DNA of 64,000 bases from Helicobacter aurati (GTDB taxonomy: Bacteria > Campylobacterota > Campylobacteria > Campylobacterales > Helicobacteraceae), in the NCBI RefSeq assembly GCF_003364265.1, contig NZ_NXLW01000006.1:1-64000 (forward strand), written 5' to 3'. The position numbers and the translations under genes are program-made. Position 1 is the stretch's first letter, and every line of letters starts with the position of its first letter. Under the pieces are notes generated by a model. The model was not told the origin of the DNA and did not search any database. It was given only the letters and a program-made list of their open reading frames with translations. Below, piece by piece: positions 44,226 through 54,028 of the stretch.

Positions 44226-46382
44226 ATGCTAAGGTCATTATGGTCGGGTGTTAGTGGATTGCAAGCTCATCAAGTCGCGTTAGATGTAGAAAGCAATAAT
44301 ATTGCCAATGTAAATACTGTAGGCTTTAAGTATTCTCGCGCTTCTTTTGTAGATATGCTTTCTCAAGTTAAACAAATAGCAACTTCTCCCTATAAAAATG
44401 GACTTGGGGGACAAAATGATTTTTCTGTTGGAATGGGTGTCGGCATTAACGCTACTACAAAAGTTTTTTCTCAAGGCAATACACAAAATACTGATGTAAA
44501 AACAGACTTAGCAATAGAAGGAGATGGTTTCTTTATTATTAGTCGAGATAGAGGTGAGACAAAAAACTACACACGCGACGGCGAATTTCTTTTTGATGCA
44601 AAAGGAAATCTTGTAACAAATGGAGGTTTTGTTGTGCAGGGTTGGAATAGACCGCCAATAGACCAAGGTGCAGGTTCAACAATGACTGATAATGAATTCT
44701 TTAAAGTGGATAATACAGGACCGCTTGAGAGCATTCAAATCGATCCAGGTATGGTTATGCCCGCGAGACCAACTAGTAAAGTTACCCTACGTGCAAATTT
44801 GAGTGCAGGGAGGCATGTTGATGATGTTGTGAATGTCTCCGCATTAGATTCTACAACCTATACGGCAGCAGATGGAGTTAGTCCCAAATATGATTCCAAA
44901 GGTAACCTTACCCAGATGGCTGAGGATTTTGGGGCTTTGTATAATGCCGATGGAGATTCTTTTGCTTTGAGTGAGAATCAGGGGTTTTGGATGAGCTATC
45001 GAACTTCCAAATTAACCAACAATGTGATAGCAACCAAAGAGCCAAGTGTAGTATTTATTAATGGGCAGAAGGTGAGTTTTACCAATGATTCCGCGCTTTC
45101 TGGAACAAGCACGCTTGCAGCTGCGGTATCTGCCATAAATGCGGTACGTGATAAAACAGGCATAGAAGCGTATGTGGACAATGGACAATTGCGTCTTGAG
45201 AATCGTAATGAAATGGATGGTGATGTAAACACTAAAAATATCGTTATTACAAAAGGAGGAACAGGCGCATTTGCAAACTTTGTTGAAGGCGACAAAGACA
45301 TTACCGCCTTTCGTTATCGCTATACAAAATCAAACGATCCGGATTCTACAACAGGGCAGTTTAAAACCACTGAAGACTTGCGCGCGCTTATGCAATATGA
45401 TGCGAACATGATTAAAAGTCCCGGTGTTGCATACAAAGACAGTACGGCAAGCGTTAGCGTAACTCTTAATAAATATGGCATGTTTGAAATTGCCAATAAA
45501 GATAATGATGACGGTGTAACTGATAATCTTCAAATTACAGCGAGTGCTTATAGTTCTGGACAAGTTTCAACAAATATACTTTTAAGAGACACTATGCGAG
45601 CATTGAATACGGCTTCTTTAATTGAGGGTGGCGCAAGTGTTGCAAGCGGCAAACTTACCCATGCCAGACATGCGACAAGCGTAGATTTGTTTGATAGCTT
45701 GGGTAGCAAGCATACAATTCGCTTTGAGTTTGTAAAGAGTGGAGGCAAAGAATGGACGTTTCGTGCCATTGTGCCAGAACCAGCACAATTTATTGGTGGC
45801 AGCCCCGATAATCCAAACATTTTGGAAGGCGGCAGAGTATCATTTAATAATGATGGAAGTTTAGCAGGCATGAATCCCCCCATGTTGCAATTTGATCCGC
45901 GAAACGGTTCTGAAACTCCACAAAGAATCGAATTAAATTTTGGTAAAAACCAGACTTTTGATGGGTTAACAAGCGTTGATAAACGTTCGGAGACATATAA
46001 CATTGCACAAAATGGTTATAACGCAGGTGATTTGATGGATGTTCGTTTTGATGCAAATGGCTCATTATTAGGCGCATTTAGTAACGGGAAAACTTTAGCT
46101 TTAGCACAAGTAGCCCTTGCTAATTTTGCGAACAGTGCTGGTTTGCAAGCTGAAGGAAACAATATTTTTTCTGAAACGGGCAATAGCGGTGAACCAATTG
46201 TGGGTGCGGCAAATACGGGACGCAGAGGAGGCGTTAGTGGGTCAAAGCTTGAAATGAGTAATGTTGATTTAAGCCGAGCCTTAACGCAGCTTATTGTTGT
46301 GCAAAGAGGCTTTCAGGCGAACTCTAAGGCAATTACGACATCTGACCAGATTCTTAATACACTTTTAAGTTTGAAGCAATAA
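44226..46382 (+). CDS. flgE: Flagellar hook protein FlgE
   Basis: The 718-residue protein is the same length as H. pylori FlgE. The N-terminus 'MLRSLWSGVSGLQAHQVALD' and 'NNIANVNTVGFKYSRASF', and the C-terminus 'LEMSNVDLSRALTQLIVVQR' with 'GFQANSKAITTSDQILN', are the classic hook ends that coil in the core; the middle ~550 residues are the variable surface domains. A sigma-54 site lies just upstream. Transcription may continue into the small gene 18 bp downstream. Confidence 0.96.
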   Translation: MLRSLWSGVSGLQAHQVALDVESNNIANVNTVGFKYSRASFVDMLSQVKQIATSPYKNGLGGQNDFSVGMGVGINATTKVFSQGNTQNTDVKTDLAIEGDGFFIISRDRGETKNYTRDGEFLFDAKGNLVTNGGFVVQGWNRPPIDQGAGSTMTDNEFFKVDNTGPLESIQIDPGMVMPARPTSKVTLRANLSAGRHVDDVVNVSALDSTTYTAADGVSPKYDSKGNLTQMAEDFGALYNADGDSFALSENQGFWMSYRTSKLTNNVIATKEPSVVFINGQKVSFTNDSALSGTSTLAAAVSAINAVRDKTGIEAYVDNGQLRLENRNEMDGDVNTKNIVITKGGTGAFANFVEGDKDITAFRYRYTKSNDPDSTTGQFKTTEDLRALMQYDANMIKSPGVAYKDSTASVSVTLNKYGMFEIANKDNDDGVTDNLQITASAYSSGQVSTNILLRDTMRALNTASLIEGGASVASGKLTHARHATSVDLFDSLGSKHTIRFEFVKSGGKEWTFRAIVPEPAQFIGGSPDNPNILEGGRVSFNNDGSLAGMNPPMLQFDPRNGSETPQRIELNFGKNQTFDGLTSVDKRSETYNIAQNGYNAGDLMDVRFDANGSLLGAFSNGKTLALAQVALANFANSAGLQAEGNNIFSETGNSGEPIVGAANTGRRGGVSGSKLEMSNVDLSRALTQLIVVQRGFQANSKAITTSDQILNTLLSLKQ

Positions 46383-46400
46383 TTAGGAAGGAGCGATAAT

Positions 46401-46802
46401 ATGGATATTATTTTAGCAATGTTGGCAAGCAATACATTGGAGAAGCTTGAAGAAAGGAAATGGGGGAAGTTTCCCTATAATGTACAAAAAAATCTTGAGA
46501 TTAACCAGACTGCACATAATTTTGCCTTATATCGTTATCTCGTTAATAACGCTATTCGCTATCCGAAAGAATGGGTTGACAATGGATATGGTGCTAGCGT
46601 AGTTGCAAGTATAGAAATATATAGTCAAAGTGCAATATTAAGAGACGTAAGGGTCTTGCATAAAACGCAAGGGCTCACTCAAGAGTCGATTTTCAATGAA
46701 GTCGAGAAGACTTTGCAAAGAGCTAAATTTGATTTTCCTAACACCGAATCAGAAGTAACGTTAAGCTTGCCTCTTGAGTGGAAAAGCGTGAGAACATTTT
46801 AA
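46401..46802 (+). CDS. Hypothetical protein, TonB-C-like features
   Basis: The 133-residue soluble protein starts 18 bp after flgE behind a good ribosome site (AAGGAG). Its second half, 'GASVVASIEIYSQSAILRDV' then 'SIFNEVEKTLQRAKFDFP' and a closing 'EVTLSLPLEWK', has the beta-alpha-beta rhythm of TonB C-terminal domains, but there is no membrane anchor or signal peptide. I do not recognise a named family. Placement suggests co-transcription with flgE. Confidence 0.6.
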   Translation: MDIILAMLASNTLEKLEERKWGKFPYNVQKNLEINQTAHNFALYRYLVNNAIRYPKEWVDNGYGASVVASIEIYSQSAILRDVRVLHKTQGLTQESIFNEVEKTLQRAKFDFPNTESEVTLSLPLEWKSVRTF

Positions 46803-46817
46803 AATTGTATAAGGAAG

Positions 46818-47795
46818 TTACTTAAGAAGTCTTGCTGCTTCTTTCGCATGATAAGTAATAATAATATCCGCACCAGCACGTCTAATTCCAAGAAGCGTTT
46901 CGAGCATAACTTTATCGTAATCGATAACACGTAATTTTTTACCTGCTTGCAAAAGAGCATATTCACCGCTAACATTATAGGCTGCAATAGGCAATAAGCT
47001 ATTTTCTCTAATATCACGAATAATATCAAGATAGGCTAATGCAGGTTTTACCATGAGGATATCCGCTCCTTCTCCTTCATCATTTAAACTCTCAAGGATT
47101 GCTTCTCTACGGTTGGCTGTATCTTGTTGATAGCTCTTTCTATCACCAAAGCTAGGTGTACTTTGTGCAACTTCGCGAAATGGACCATAATATGCGCTTG
47201 CAAACTTTGTGGAATAACTCATTATTGGTAAATGTGTAAAATCGTGGGAATCTAAAGCTTCTCGCATCGTAAAGACTTGCCCATCCATCATAGTGCTTGG
47301 TGCTAACATGTCTACTCCACTTTGGGCAAGTATGAGGCTTTGTTTAGCAAGGATTTTTAAGGTTTTATCATTATCCACTGTTTGTAGTGTAGAATCTACT
47401 ATTCCACAATGTCCATGATCAGTATACTCACAAAAACAGACATCAGCAGTAATAAGCATTTCTGGAAAATGTTGCTTAATAGTCCTAATACTTTGTGGAA
47501 TAATAGATTCTGGGTTACAAGCTTCACTTCCTTGCGTATCTTTCTTTTCGTTGTTTGGGATTCCAAATAGTAGAATATGAAAGACACCAAGCTTTTGTAG
47601 TTCTTCACATTCTTTTAGAATATTATCTATACTCATCTGGAATACGCCGGGCATGGATTGTATTTCATTTTTAATTTTATGTCCCTCTATGATAAAAAGA
47701 GGATAAATGAAATGCTGTATATGCAATTGATTTTCTTGCAGCATATTTCGCATTACTGGATGTAATCGTGTACGTCTTTTACGTTTAAATAACAT
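46818..47795 (-). CDS. hemB: Delta-aminolevulinic acid dehydratase (porphobilinogen synthase)
   Basis: The 325-residue enzyme condenses two 5-aminolevulinates into porphobilinogen. Seen are '[18 protein letters not shown]', the metal-site segment '[18 protein letters not shown]' with its cysteines, the first active lysine region '[17 protein letters not shown]', and the Schiff-base lysine in '[17 protein letters not shown]'. It is convergent with the flgE-linked gene (15 bp between stops). It supplies the substrate for HemC, encoded 30 kb away. Confidence 0.96.
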   Translation of the reverse strand: MLFKRKRRTRLHPVMRNMLQENQLHIQHFIYPLFIIEGHKIKNEIQSMPGVFQMSIDNILKECEELQKLGVFHILLFGIPNNEKKDTQGSEACNPESIIPQSIRTIKQHFPEMLITADVCFCEYTDHGHCGIVDSTLQTVDNDKTLKILAKQSLILAQSGVDMLAPSTMMDGQVFTMREALDSHDFTHLPIMSYSTKFASAYYGPFREVAQSTPSFGDRKSYQQDTANRREAILESLNDEGEGADILMVKPALAYLDIIRDIRENSLLPIAAYNVSGEYALLQAGKKLRVIDYDKVMLETLLGIRRAGADIIITYHAKEAARLLK

Positions 47796-47813
47796 AGAAT
47801 CCCCCTTTGATAT

Positions 47814-48581
47814 TTATAGAAATTCATTATACGCATCGCAGGCTTCAGAGTTACCCAGATCGCATGATTTGCTGTAGAGTTCTTTTGCTTTTCTCAGATT
47901 TAATTCAGCTCCTACTCCCGTGCGATAATATTCTGCCAATTCATAGCAAGCTTGGGCATTTTTAAAATCACATGAGCGTGTGAGCAATGCAAAACCCTGC
48001 TTTGGATTCTTTTTAATTCCCTTGCCTATTTTGTATAATTGCCACGCCTCAAAGCATGCGGTAGCATTACTACCGTTGCACGCAATTTGTCTAGCATTTA
48101 ATGCTTTTTGACGTTGATTATGGATAAGGAAAATTTGTGCATACAGTCGACATACTTCTGTGCTATTGAGATTGCATTGGGTAGAGTTTTTATCTGCAAA
48201 AGCAAGAGCTTGTTGGCAAGCCTGCTTATTGCGATTATCTACGCAATTTGAGAGCATTTTTTTGAATCGTTCATCGGCTTGATAGGCTGTTTGTGTGGAC
48301 TTAGATTGCTGTATTTGTGGATTCTGTATTGGTTGAGAATTTTGTACCCCACGAATTTCGTCGACATTTAATACATCAAGATTCTCCCAACTTTTTGGGG
48401 ATTTTGACGTTGTAGTCGTGCTAATTGTAGAATCTGGACCGATACGGATAACCTCGACTGATGAATCGTCTTTGGCAGATAAAGCCATAAGAAAGATAAC
48501 ACAAAGAGCAAAACATACTCGAAACCAACCTTGCACAAAAGATGTAGCTTTTGTTGAGACATTGTAAGTAATATAATGCAA
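47814..48581 (-). CDS. Sel1-like repeat protein (Hcp-type), exported
   Basis: The 255-residue product has an N-terminal hydrophobic export signal (~15-38), a Ser/Gln-rich linker, and several Cys-paired Sel1-like repeats ending 'YRTGVGAELNLRKAKELYSK' and 'CDLGNSEACDAYNEFL'. The spacing of cysteines matches the disulphide-linked repeats of Helicobacter cysteine-rich proteins, some of which bind beta-lactams or are immunogenic. Translation appears to start at TTG (48579-48581), with AAAGAGG six bases before. It lies 18 bp before hemB on the same strand. Confidence 0.82.
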   Translation of the reverse strand: MHYITYNVSTKATSFVQGWFRVCFALCVIFLMALSAKDDSSVEVIRIGPDSTISTTTTSKSPKSWENLDVLNVDEIRGVQNSQPIQNPQIQQSKSTQTAYQADERFKKMLSNCVDNRNKQACQQALAFADKNSTQCNLNSTEVCRLYAQIFLIHNQRQKALNARQIACNGSNATACFEAWQLYKIGKGIKKNPKQGFALLTRSCDFKNAQACYELAEYYRTGVGAELNLRKAKELYSKSCDLGNSEACDAYNEFL

Positions 48582-48709
48582 TTCAAACCTCTTTAATTGG
48601 TCTACTACCGATTTCTTAGGATTGTAACATAAAAGCTTGAATAGTTCTTAATGAATCTCTGTTATTTCTAATAGGTATAATTATTATGTACGTTTTTAAA
48701 GGACATTAG

Positions 48710-49996
48710 ATGTTAAGCGAATGTAATGTGATTAGGCAACCTAACCAGACTCTTGGTATTTATGAGTATATGGAATCAAAAGAACAGGAATATACCCGTT
48801 TTGAACCACAAAGGGTGAGAAGAATTTTCGCGAAATTACAACATCATTTGCAATTATCATCCTTTAATATTCACATCATCGGGACAAACGGTAAAGGCAG
48901 CACGGGAAGATTCATAGCGCAAAGCTTATTTGAATCTGGCTACCATACTTTGCATTTTACTTCACCACATTTATTTGATTTTACAGAGAGATTCTATGTT
49001 GATGATTCTATTGTGGATTTGCAAGAACTAGAAAAGGCGCACTTATTTTTACAACAATTTGATTTTATTAATGAAGCAAGTTATTTTGAATACGCGACAT
49101 TCTTAGCATTTGTGTTGGCGGGCAAGTGCGATTTTCTTATTATGGAAGCAGGAGTGGGAGGAGAATATGACAGCACTTCGGTGTTGGATTATGATATTAC
49201 TGTGTTTACGCGCATAGGTATTGATCATAAAGATTTATTAGGCAAAGATTTGCAAGATATTGCGATAACGAAGATTCGTGCAGCGCAAGGGGAAATTTTT
49301 GTGCATTTTCAAGAGGATTGTGTGTTACAAATGTTTGCTAACCTATCTAGCATCTTAAATGGTGATGGTGCAAATGTTGTAGACACACAAATAGGCGCGG
49401 TTCACTATTTAAGTGAGAATGATATAATGAGACAAGAAATACAGTGTGCAGCCCAACAATATCATTTCCCTATTTTTTTACAAGAGAATTTAGCCTTAGC
49501 CAATCTTGTAATAGAACATATCAGTAAATATAGAGCCAATGCGCATCTTACATGTTTGCCATTGAAATTGCGCGGGAGATGTGAGATTCTTAATAATCAT
49601 ATTATGCTTGATGTAGGGCACAATGAGATGGCTGCTAAGGCTGTTTTATATGAAATGCAGAAATTTAGTAATACGGAAAGATTTATTCTTGTTTACAATA
49701 GCTATAAAGGCAAGGAGGTTTTAGAGATTCTTCAAATATTTCGATTCTATATAGAGAAAATTGTCATTTTTGAAGTGGATAATCCTAGGATATTAGAGCA
49801 ACAACTAATGATGGAAATTATTAATGGATTAAATATTAAGTGCGAATTGTTTACCCTTTCTGAACAAGCAATGCAATCACCCAAACATTTGATAGAATCG
49901 AAAATCGGTTTTTTAGAATCAACAAAAAAATATTTGGTTTTTGGAAGTTTTTCATTAGTAGAAAACTTTTTACTTTGGTATCAATCTCGAGTTTGA
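48710..49996 (+). CDS. folC: Folylpolyglutamate synthase / dihydrofolate synthase
   Basis: The 428-residue Mur-ligase-type enzyme has the P-loop 'IIGTNGKGSTGRFIAQSL' at about 58-75, 'HFTSPHLFDFTERF' and 'LDVGHNEMAAKAVL' in the C-terminal domain. It adds glutamate to folates. It directly precedes csd2, as in H. pylori (HP1545 next to the csd genes). Confidence 0.94.
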   Translation: MLSECNVIRQPNQTLGIYEYMESKEQEYTRFEPQRVRRIFAKLQHHLQLSSFNIHIIGTNGKGSTGRFIAQSLFESGYHTLHFTSPHLFDFTERFYVDDSIVDLQELEKAHLFLQQFDFINEASYFEYATFLAFVLAGKCDFLIMEAGVGGEYDSTSVLDYDITVFTRIGIDHKDLLGKDLQDIAITKIRAAQGEIFVHFQEDCVLQMFANLSSILNGDGANVVDTQIGAVHYLSENDIMRQEIQCAAQQYHFPIFLQENLALANLVIEHISKYRANAHLTCLPLKLRGRCEILNNHIMLDVGHNEMAAKAVLYEMQKFSNTERFILVYNSYKGKEVLEILQIFRFYIEKIVIFEVDNPRILEQQLMMEIINGLNIKCELFTLSEQAMQSPKHLIESKIGFLESTKKYLVFGSFSLVENFLLWYQSRV

Positions 49997-50017
49997 ATAG
50001 CTTTGGAGGAAGAATTA

Positions 50018-51199
50018 ATGCGGCAAAAGAATGAATTAGTAATAACAATTGTTGATGAGAATGGTTCAAAGCAATTTGCTATTACAAAGGTTTTGCAGAA
50101 AGCCATTGTTTATGGAGTTATTGCATTGTTTTGCATTGTTGTTGCTGGATGCTTTGTTATGGCTTTAATTACGAAGAAATTAGAGGAAGTCAAAGTCGCC
50201 AAGCAGAATGCTTTCAATGAATTTCAAAACCTTTACGAGCAAAATCTTCTTTTGCAAGACGACATAGAGAGTAAGTCCCAAGAATTAATGGTAATAAAGG
50301 AGAAAATTGAAGATTTGGAAGATATGATCAAGATGCGAGATTATACCAATGAAAGGATTAGCCCCCAAGACTTTGATTTGGGGTTATTAACAGATGCACA
50401 AAAAGCTACGATATTGCAGGTCATTCCTAATGGGAATCCATTAGCGTTTTTTGAAATGAAACAAAAAGCAAAACGTAAATCTTATGATTTTAATCTTGTA
50501 ACAATGGGTTATTATCCCCTTAGTCATTCTTCAAATACCGGATATGATTATTACACCACAACAAGTGAGCCTGTGCTTGCAACAGCCGATGGTATTGTAG
50601 AATCTGTGCGTGATGGCAATCAAAAGTATGGGTATGGCAATCTTGTACGTATTGTGCATGCTTTAGGCTTTAGTACTGCTTATACGAATCTCTACAATGT
50701 AAATGTAAAAAAGGGGGATTTTGTTAGCAAGGGAAGTGTTTTAGGCTATACGACAGCTAGTCCCACCAAAAGTCATGTAAGCTTGTATTATGAGGTGCGA
50801 TTTTTAAGTGAAGAGCTAGATACTTTATCTTTTACTAATTGGGATCAGCGAAACTTTGATGCAATTTTTGAGTCTAACCACAATTTTAATATTGATTTGA
50901 AAAGTCTTATGTGGGCATTAAATGATATTGTAAAGCTTAATGATATGTATTCACATTTTGCTTATATCGATAATTGTACTTCCGCTCTGGATTATTTACA
51001 AGATTCTAGCAATTATGCTTTTTTTAAAAATAATAATTGTTCAAGTAAGCCGATAAATCTGTCACTAGATATTACATTGAATCAACCCGCAATGGCGACT
51101 GCCCCTTTCTATTTACAAAGCAATGCCAATAAATCGCTAGTAACAAAGAGCTATAGCGGACATAGCAATCAATCACATACAACAACAAAAATAAACTAA
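50018..51199 (+). CDS. csd2: Cell-shape protein Csd2 (M23 peptidase homologue, catalytic residues missing)
   Basis: The 393-residue product has an N-terminal membrane helix (~25-50), a coiled coil (~55-100) and a LytM/M23 domain (~155-275). The zinc site is degenerate: the H-x3-D motif reads 'NTGYD' and the H-x-H motif reads 'LYYEVRF' where Csd1 has 'HLHYEIRF'. H. pylori Csd2 is likewise an inactive partner that stabilises Csd1. The start is the ATG at 50018 after GGAGGA; a TTG at 50003 is not favoured. The C-terminal ~100 residues are Ser/Asn-rich. Confidence 0.88.
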   Translation: MRQKNELVITIVDENGSKQFAITKVLQKAIVYGVIALFCIVVAGCFVMALITKKLEEVKVAKQNAFNEFQNLYEQNLLLQDDIESKSQELMVIKEKIEDLEDMIKMRDYTNERISPQDFDLGLLTDAQKATILQVIPNGNPLAFFEMKQKAKRKSYDFNLVTMGYYPLSHSSNTGYDYYTTTSEPVLATADGIVESVRDGNQKYGYGNLVRIVHALGFSTAYTNLYNVNVKKGDFVSKGSVLGYTTASPTKSHVSLYYEVRFLSEELDTLSFTNWDQRNFDAIFESNHNFNIDLKSLMWALNDIVKLNDMYSHFAYIDNCTSALDYLQDSSNYAFFKNNNCSSKPINLSLDITLNQPAMATAPFYLQSNANKSLVTKSYSGHSNQSHTTTKIN

Positions 51200-51210
51200 T
51201 AGAGTACTAT

Positions 51211-52221
51211 ATGAAATTTGATAAGCGACTTGTAATTATGTTAACAGATTCAAATGGTTCGCGTTTTATTAACGTGGATATGATTTTTAAGCAACTAATG
51301 GGCTATTTATTGACTTTTATTGTAAGTGCTGGAGCATTTGCCTATCTTAGTATTGCTGTTATCAAGCAAGAAATCGATAATATTAAAATCCGCAATGGGC
51401 TTATAAGTGCGAGATTTGTTGATATGCAAAAACACAATGAAGAGCTCAATAAGGCAATTCAAGTAAAAAATGAAGAGATTGCTCTTATAGGCGATAAGTT
51501 TGAGATTCTAGAAAGTAGTATCATAGGAGAAACAAAGGATATAGCCGTCCAAGATAGTTTTAAAAATCCACACAGAGTTATTAAGGACGAAAAACTGCTT
51601 GATAATGAAAACTTTACTTTGCTCAACAGGATTGATATAACTTCTGTTACTGCTTTGCAGAAGTCTTTCATTATGAAATTTATTCCAAATGGTCCGCCAT
51701 TGCAGATTCCATTGCATGTTTCTGCGCCTTATGGAAAAAGATATCATCCGATACTCCATATTTACCATATACATACAGGGACTGATATAATAGCACCTAT
51801 CAATACTCCAGTGTATGCTACAGCAGATGGTGTAGTGGACTGGGCTAGTAGTAGTGGCAATGGTGGTTATGGTAAGCTAGTGAAAATATCACATTCCTTT
51901 GGTTTTCGGACGTACTATGCGCATTTAAATGACATAAAGGTGCAAAGGGGACAATTTGTAAAAAAGGGACAACTTATCGCGCTTACGGGTTCTACTGGGG
52001 CTAGCACTGGTCCCCATTTACACTATGAAATTAGATTTTTAGGGCAACCTATTGAACCTATTAATTTTGTTTCTTGGGATATGCAAAATTTTAATGTAAT
52101 TTTTGAGAAAGAAAGGAGAATATCATGGCATTCTTTGCTGGAGATAATAAACAATCTAATGGGAAGGAATCAGGTGCCGCTACAATTATCGCAGCAAACA
52201 CAAAGTTTAAAGGCGAGGTAA
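51211..52221 (+). CDS. csd1: Cell-shape endopeptidase Csd1 (M23 family)
   Basis: The 336-residue product has one membrane helix (~25-50), a coiled coil, and an M23 domain with intact zinc ligands: 'HIHTGTDIIAP' (H-x3-D) and 'GPHLHYEIRF' (H-x-H). Csd1 trims tetra-pentapeptide crosslinks and is needed for helical shape. It lies 11 bp after csd2. Its last 32 codons overlap the start of ccmA in another frame. Confidence 0.93.
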   Translation: MKFDKRLVIMLTDSNGSRFINVDMIFKQLMGYLLTFIVSAGAFAYLSIAVIKQEIDNIKIRNGLISARFVDMQKHNEELNKAIQVKNEEIALIGDKFEILESSIIGETKDIAVQDSFKNPHRVIKDEKLLDNENFTLLNRIDITSVTALQKSFIMKFIPNGPPLQIPLHVSAPYGKRYHPILHIYHIHTGTDIIAPINTPVYATADGVVDWASSSGNGGYGKLVKISHSFGFRTYYAHLNDIKVQRGQFVKKGQLIALTGSTGASTGPHLHYEIRFLGQPIEPINFVSWDMQNFNVIFEKERRISWHSLLEIINNLMGRNQVPLQLSQQTQSLKAR

Positions 52222-52562
52222 TTACTGACTGCCATTTTCATACAGACGGTGAGTTTGAAGGTACTATTCGTTCTAAAAATACCGTAATGGTTGGAAAAAC
52301 AGGTATGATTGTGGGTGATATTTTTGCTCAAAAAGTTATTATTAGTGGAAAAGTAGTGGGCAATATTGAGGCGAAAGGTGTGGAAATTATGCCAAATGGT
52401 AAGGTAGAAGGTGTGATTGCATCAGATGAATTAGTCATTGAAAGAAAAGGCATATTTTTGGGGCAGTCACGAAATACTCAAAAAGATGACGTTCGGCTTC
52501 TTAATAATGACGCGAAGACAGAGCCAAAGATTTTAGAATCTAAGAAACAAATAACAACATGA
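52125..52562 (+). CDS. ccmA: Bactofilin CcmA (cell shape)
   Basis: The 145-residue bactofilin has a right-handed beta-helix core ('IAANTKFKGEVITDCHFHTDG', in parts 'IAANTKFKGEVITD' and 'GEFEGTIRSKNTVMVGKTG', then 'KVVGNIEAKGVEIMPNGKVEG'). CcmA polymerises without nucleotide and organises the Csd enzymes that curve the cell. GGAGAAT precedes the start codon. The first 97 bp overlap csd1. The flexible C-terminal tail is ~35 residues. Confidence 0.94.
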   Translation: MAFFAGDNKQSNGKESGAATIIAANTKFKGEVITDCHFHTDGEFEGTIRSKNTVMVGKTGMIVGDIFAQKVIISGKVVGNIEAKGVEIMPNGKVEGVIASDELVIERKGIFLGQSRNTQKDDVRLLNNDAKTEPKILESKKQITT

Positions 52563-52642
52563 ATGATTTAAAGTTAAGTGAGTTATTACTATTGAATCCA
52601 ACTATGTTTATAATTGTGTAAAATCTCATTGAGGATGGACAT

Positions 52643-53782
52643 ATGAATTTTTTATCTCAAATTAATGTTCTTTTGTGTCTAAGATCTTTCCTTATAGTGC
52701 TTTGTTTTATGCTATTGGCTTGTTCGGAAGAAAGCAGTAAGCAAGGCAAAGCCCCGGCTTTGTCTGTTGACACACAGACGGTTCACTCTCATAATATTAT
52801 GCTTGATTTTGAATATCCAGCTAAACTGAAAAGTTTACAAAGTGCGGAGATTTATGCGCGTGTTGAAGGAATCTTGTTAGAACAAAATTTTAAAGAGGGT
52901 GATATTGTCGAAAAAGGCATGAAGCTTTTCAAAATAGATCCTACACGTTATAAGGTGAAGGTTAATATGGCACAGGCGCAATATGAGGCAGCCATTGCAA
53001 ATCTTAACAAAAGTGCCAAAGATTGGAAAAGGGTAGAGAAACTTTATAAGCAGGGTGTATTGACTATTGATCAATATGACGATAGTTTGTATAATTATCA
53101 AACAGCGCAAGCAAGTGTAACCAATACAAAATCATCACTTGATGATGCATTGATTGATTTAGGTTATACAGATGTAGTAGCTAGTATCACGGGTAGAATC
53201 GGCATGAGAGGTTATGATATAGGGAATCTTGTAGGTAGGAATGGCGGTAATAATGTGCTTGCGACTATTACACAATTGAACCCTATTTATATTGAGTTTT
53301 CTATTCCAAGCAATGATTTTTATTATATGAGAGGCTTACAAAAGGAGAATATCTCTGTAGGTTTGATTTTAGGGGACGGTTTCTTGTATGAAAAGAAAGG
53401 TAAAATAGATTTTATTGATAGCGTATTGGATTCTCAAACTTCCTCAATCAAGGCACGAGCAACTATTGATAATGATGAGTATAAGTTATTGCCCAATCAA
53501 TTTGTCCGCATTAAGCTTGAAGGTTTTGAGACGCAAAATTCTATTGCCATTCCGCAAAATATAATTATGCAGGATAAAGACGGTAGTTATGTGTATATTT
53601 TCAAAGAGGGCAAAGCTAAGCTCGTAAGGATAACGCTTGGTAAAACATTAAAAAATAATGAGATTTTGGTTACAGAGGGATTACAGGATGGAGATATACT
53701 TATCACTAGTAATTTAAAAAAAATACGAGTTGGGGATGACGTGCAACCAAGTATGGGTTCAGACGACAAACGTGAAACATAG
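52643..53782 (+). CDS. RND efflux periplasmic adaptor (membrane fusion lipoprotein)
   Basis: The 379-residue product has a lipoprotein signal with 'LLAC' at about 24-27 and HlyD/AcrA-type layout: 'AEIYARVEGILLEQNFKEGD' (lipoyl half), a helical hairpin (~100-170), 'ASITGRIGMRGYDIGNLVG' (second lipoyl half), and a beta-barrel with 'LPNQFVRIKLEGF' and 'GLQDGDILI'. Such adaptors join an RND pump to an outer membrane channel. No pump or channel gene follows: after 246 bp comes an unrelated minus-strand gene. It resembles AcrA/HefB-type adaptors. Confidence 0.9.
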   Translation: MNFLSQINVLLCLRSFLIVLCFMLLACSEESSKQGKAPALSVDTQTVHSHNIMLDFEYPAKLKSLQSAEIYARVEGILLEQNFKEGDIVEKGMKLFKIDPTRYKVKVNMAQAQYEAAIANLNKSAKDWKRVEKLYKQGVLTIDQYDDSLYNYQTAQASVTNTKSSLDDALIDLGYTDVVASITGRIGMRGYDIGNLVGRNGGNNVLATITQLNPIYIEFSIPSNDFYYMRGLQKENISVGLILGDGFLYEKKGKIDFIDSVLDSQTSSIKARATIDNDEYKLLPNQFVRIKLEGFETQNSIAIPQNIIMQDKDGSYVYIFKEGKAKLVRITLGKTLKNNEILVTEGLQDGDILITSNLKKIRVGDDVQPSMGSDDKRET

Positions 53783-54028
53783 TAAAACATTCTTGCTTGG
53801 GTAATTTATATTTTTATTAGGCATTCTTAACTGCTTCGGCATTTTTGCCGCGATAATGTTTGTTGCTTAGTATTTTTACTATTGTATGAATTAATGTTTG
53901 TGCTAGTTTTATAATTTTCTTATGCTGTTTGTAAAGATTGGTTGTGATATTAAATTAATATTACGTTGCGGCAGACAATTTATGAACAAAGAATCTCAAT
54001 GAGATTTTAATTGGTTGCATTTATTTGT

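Noticed and set aside
51017-51058. GCCGATAA in csd2 as a sigma-28 promoter
   Set aside because: It is intragenic, the nearest TAAA-like -35 is about five bases too far, and no flagellar gene follows.
53783-54028. Remnant of an RND pump after the adaptor gene
   Set aside because: No reading frame in this spacer shows membrane segments or RND motifs; nothing supports a pseudogene call.
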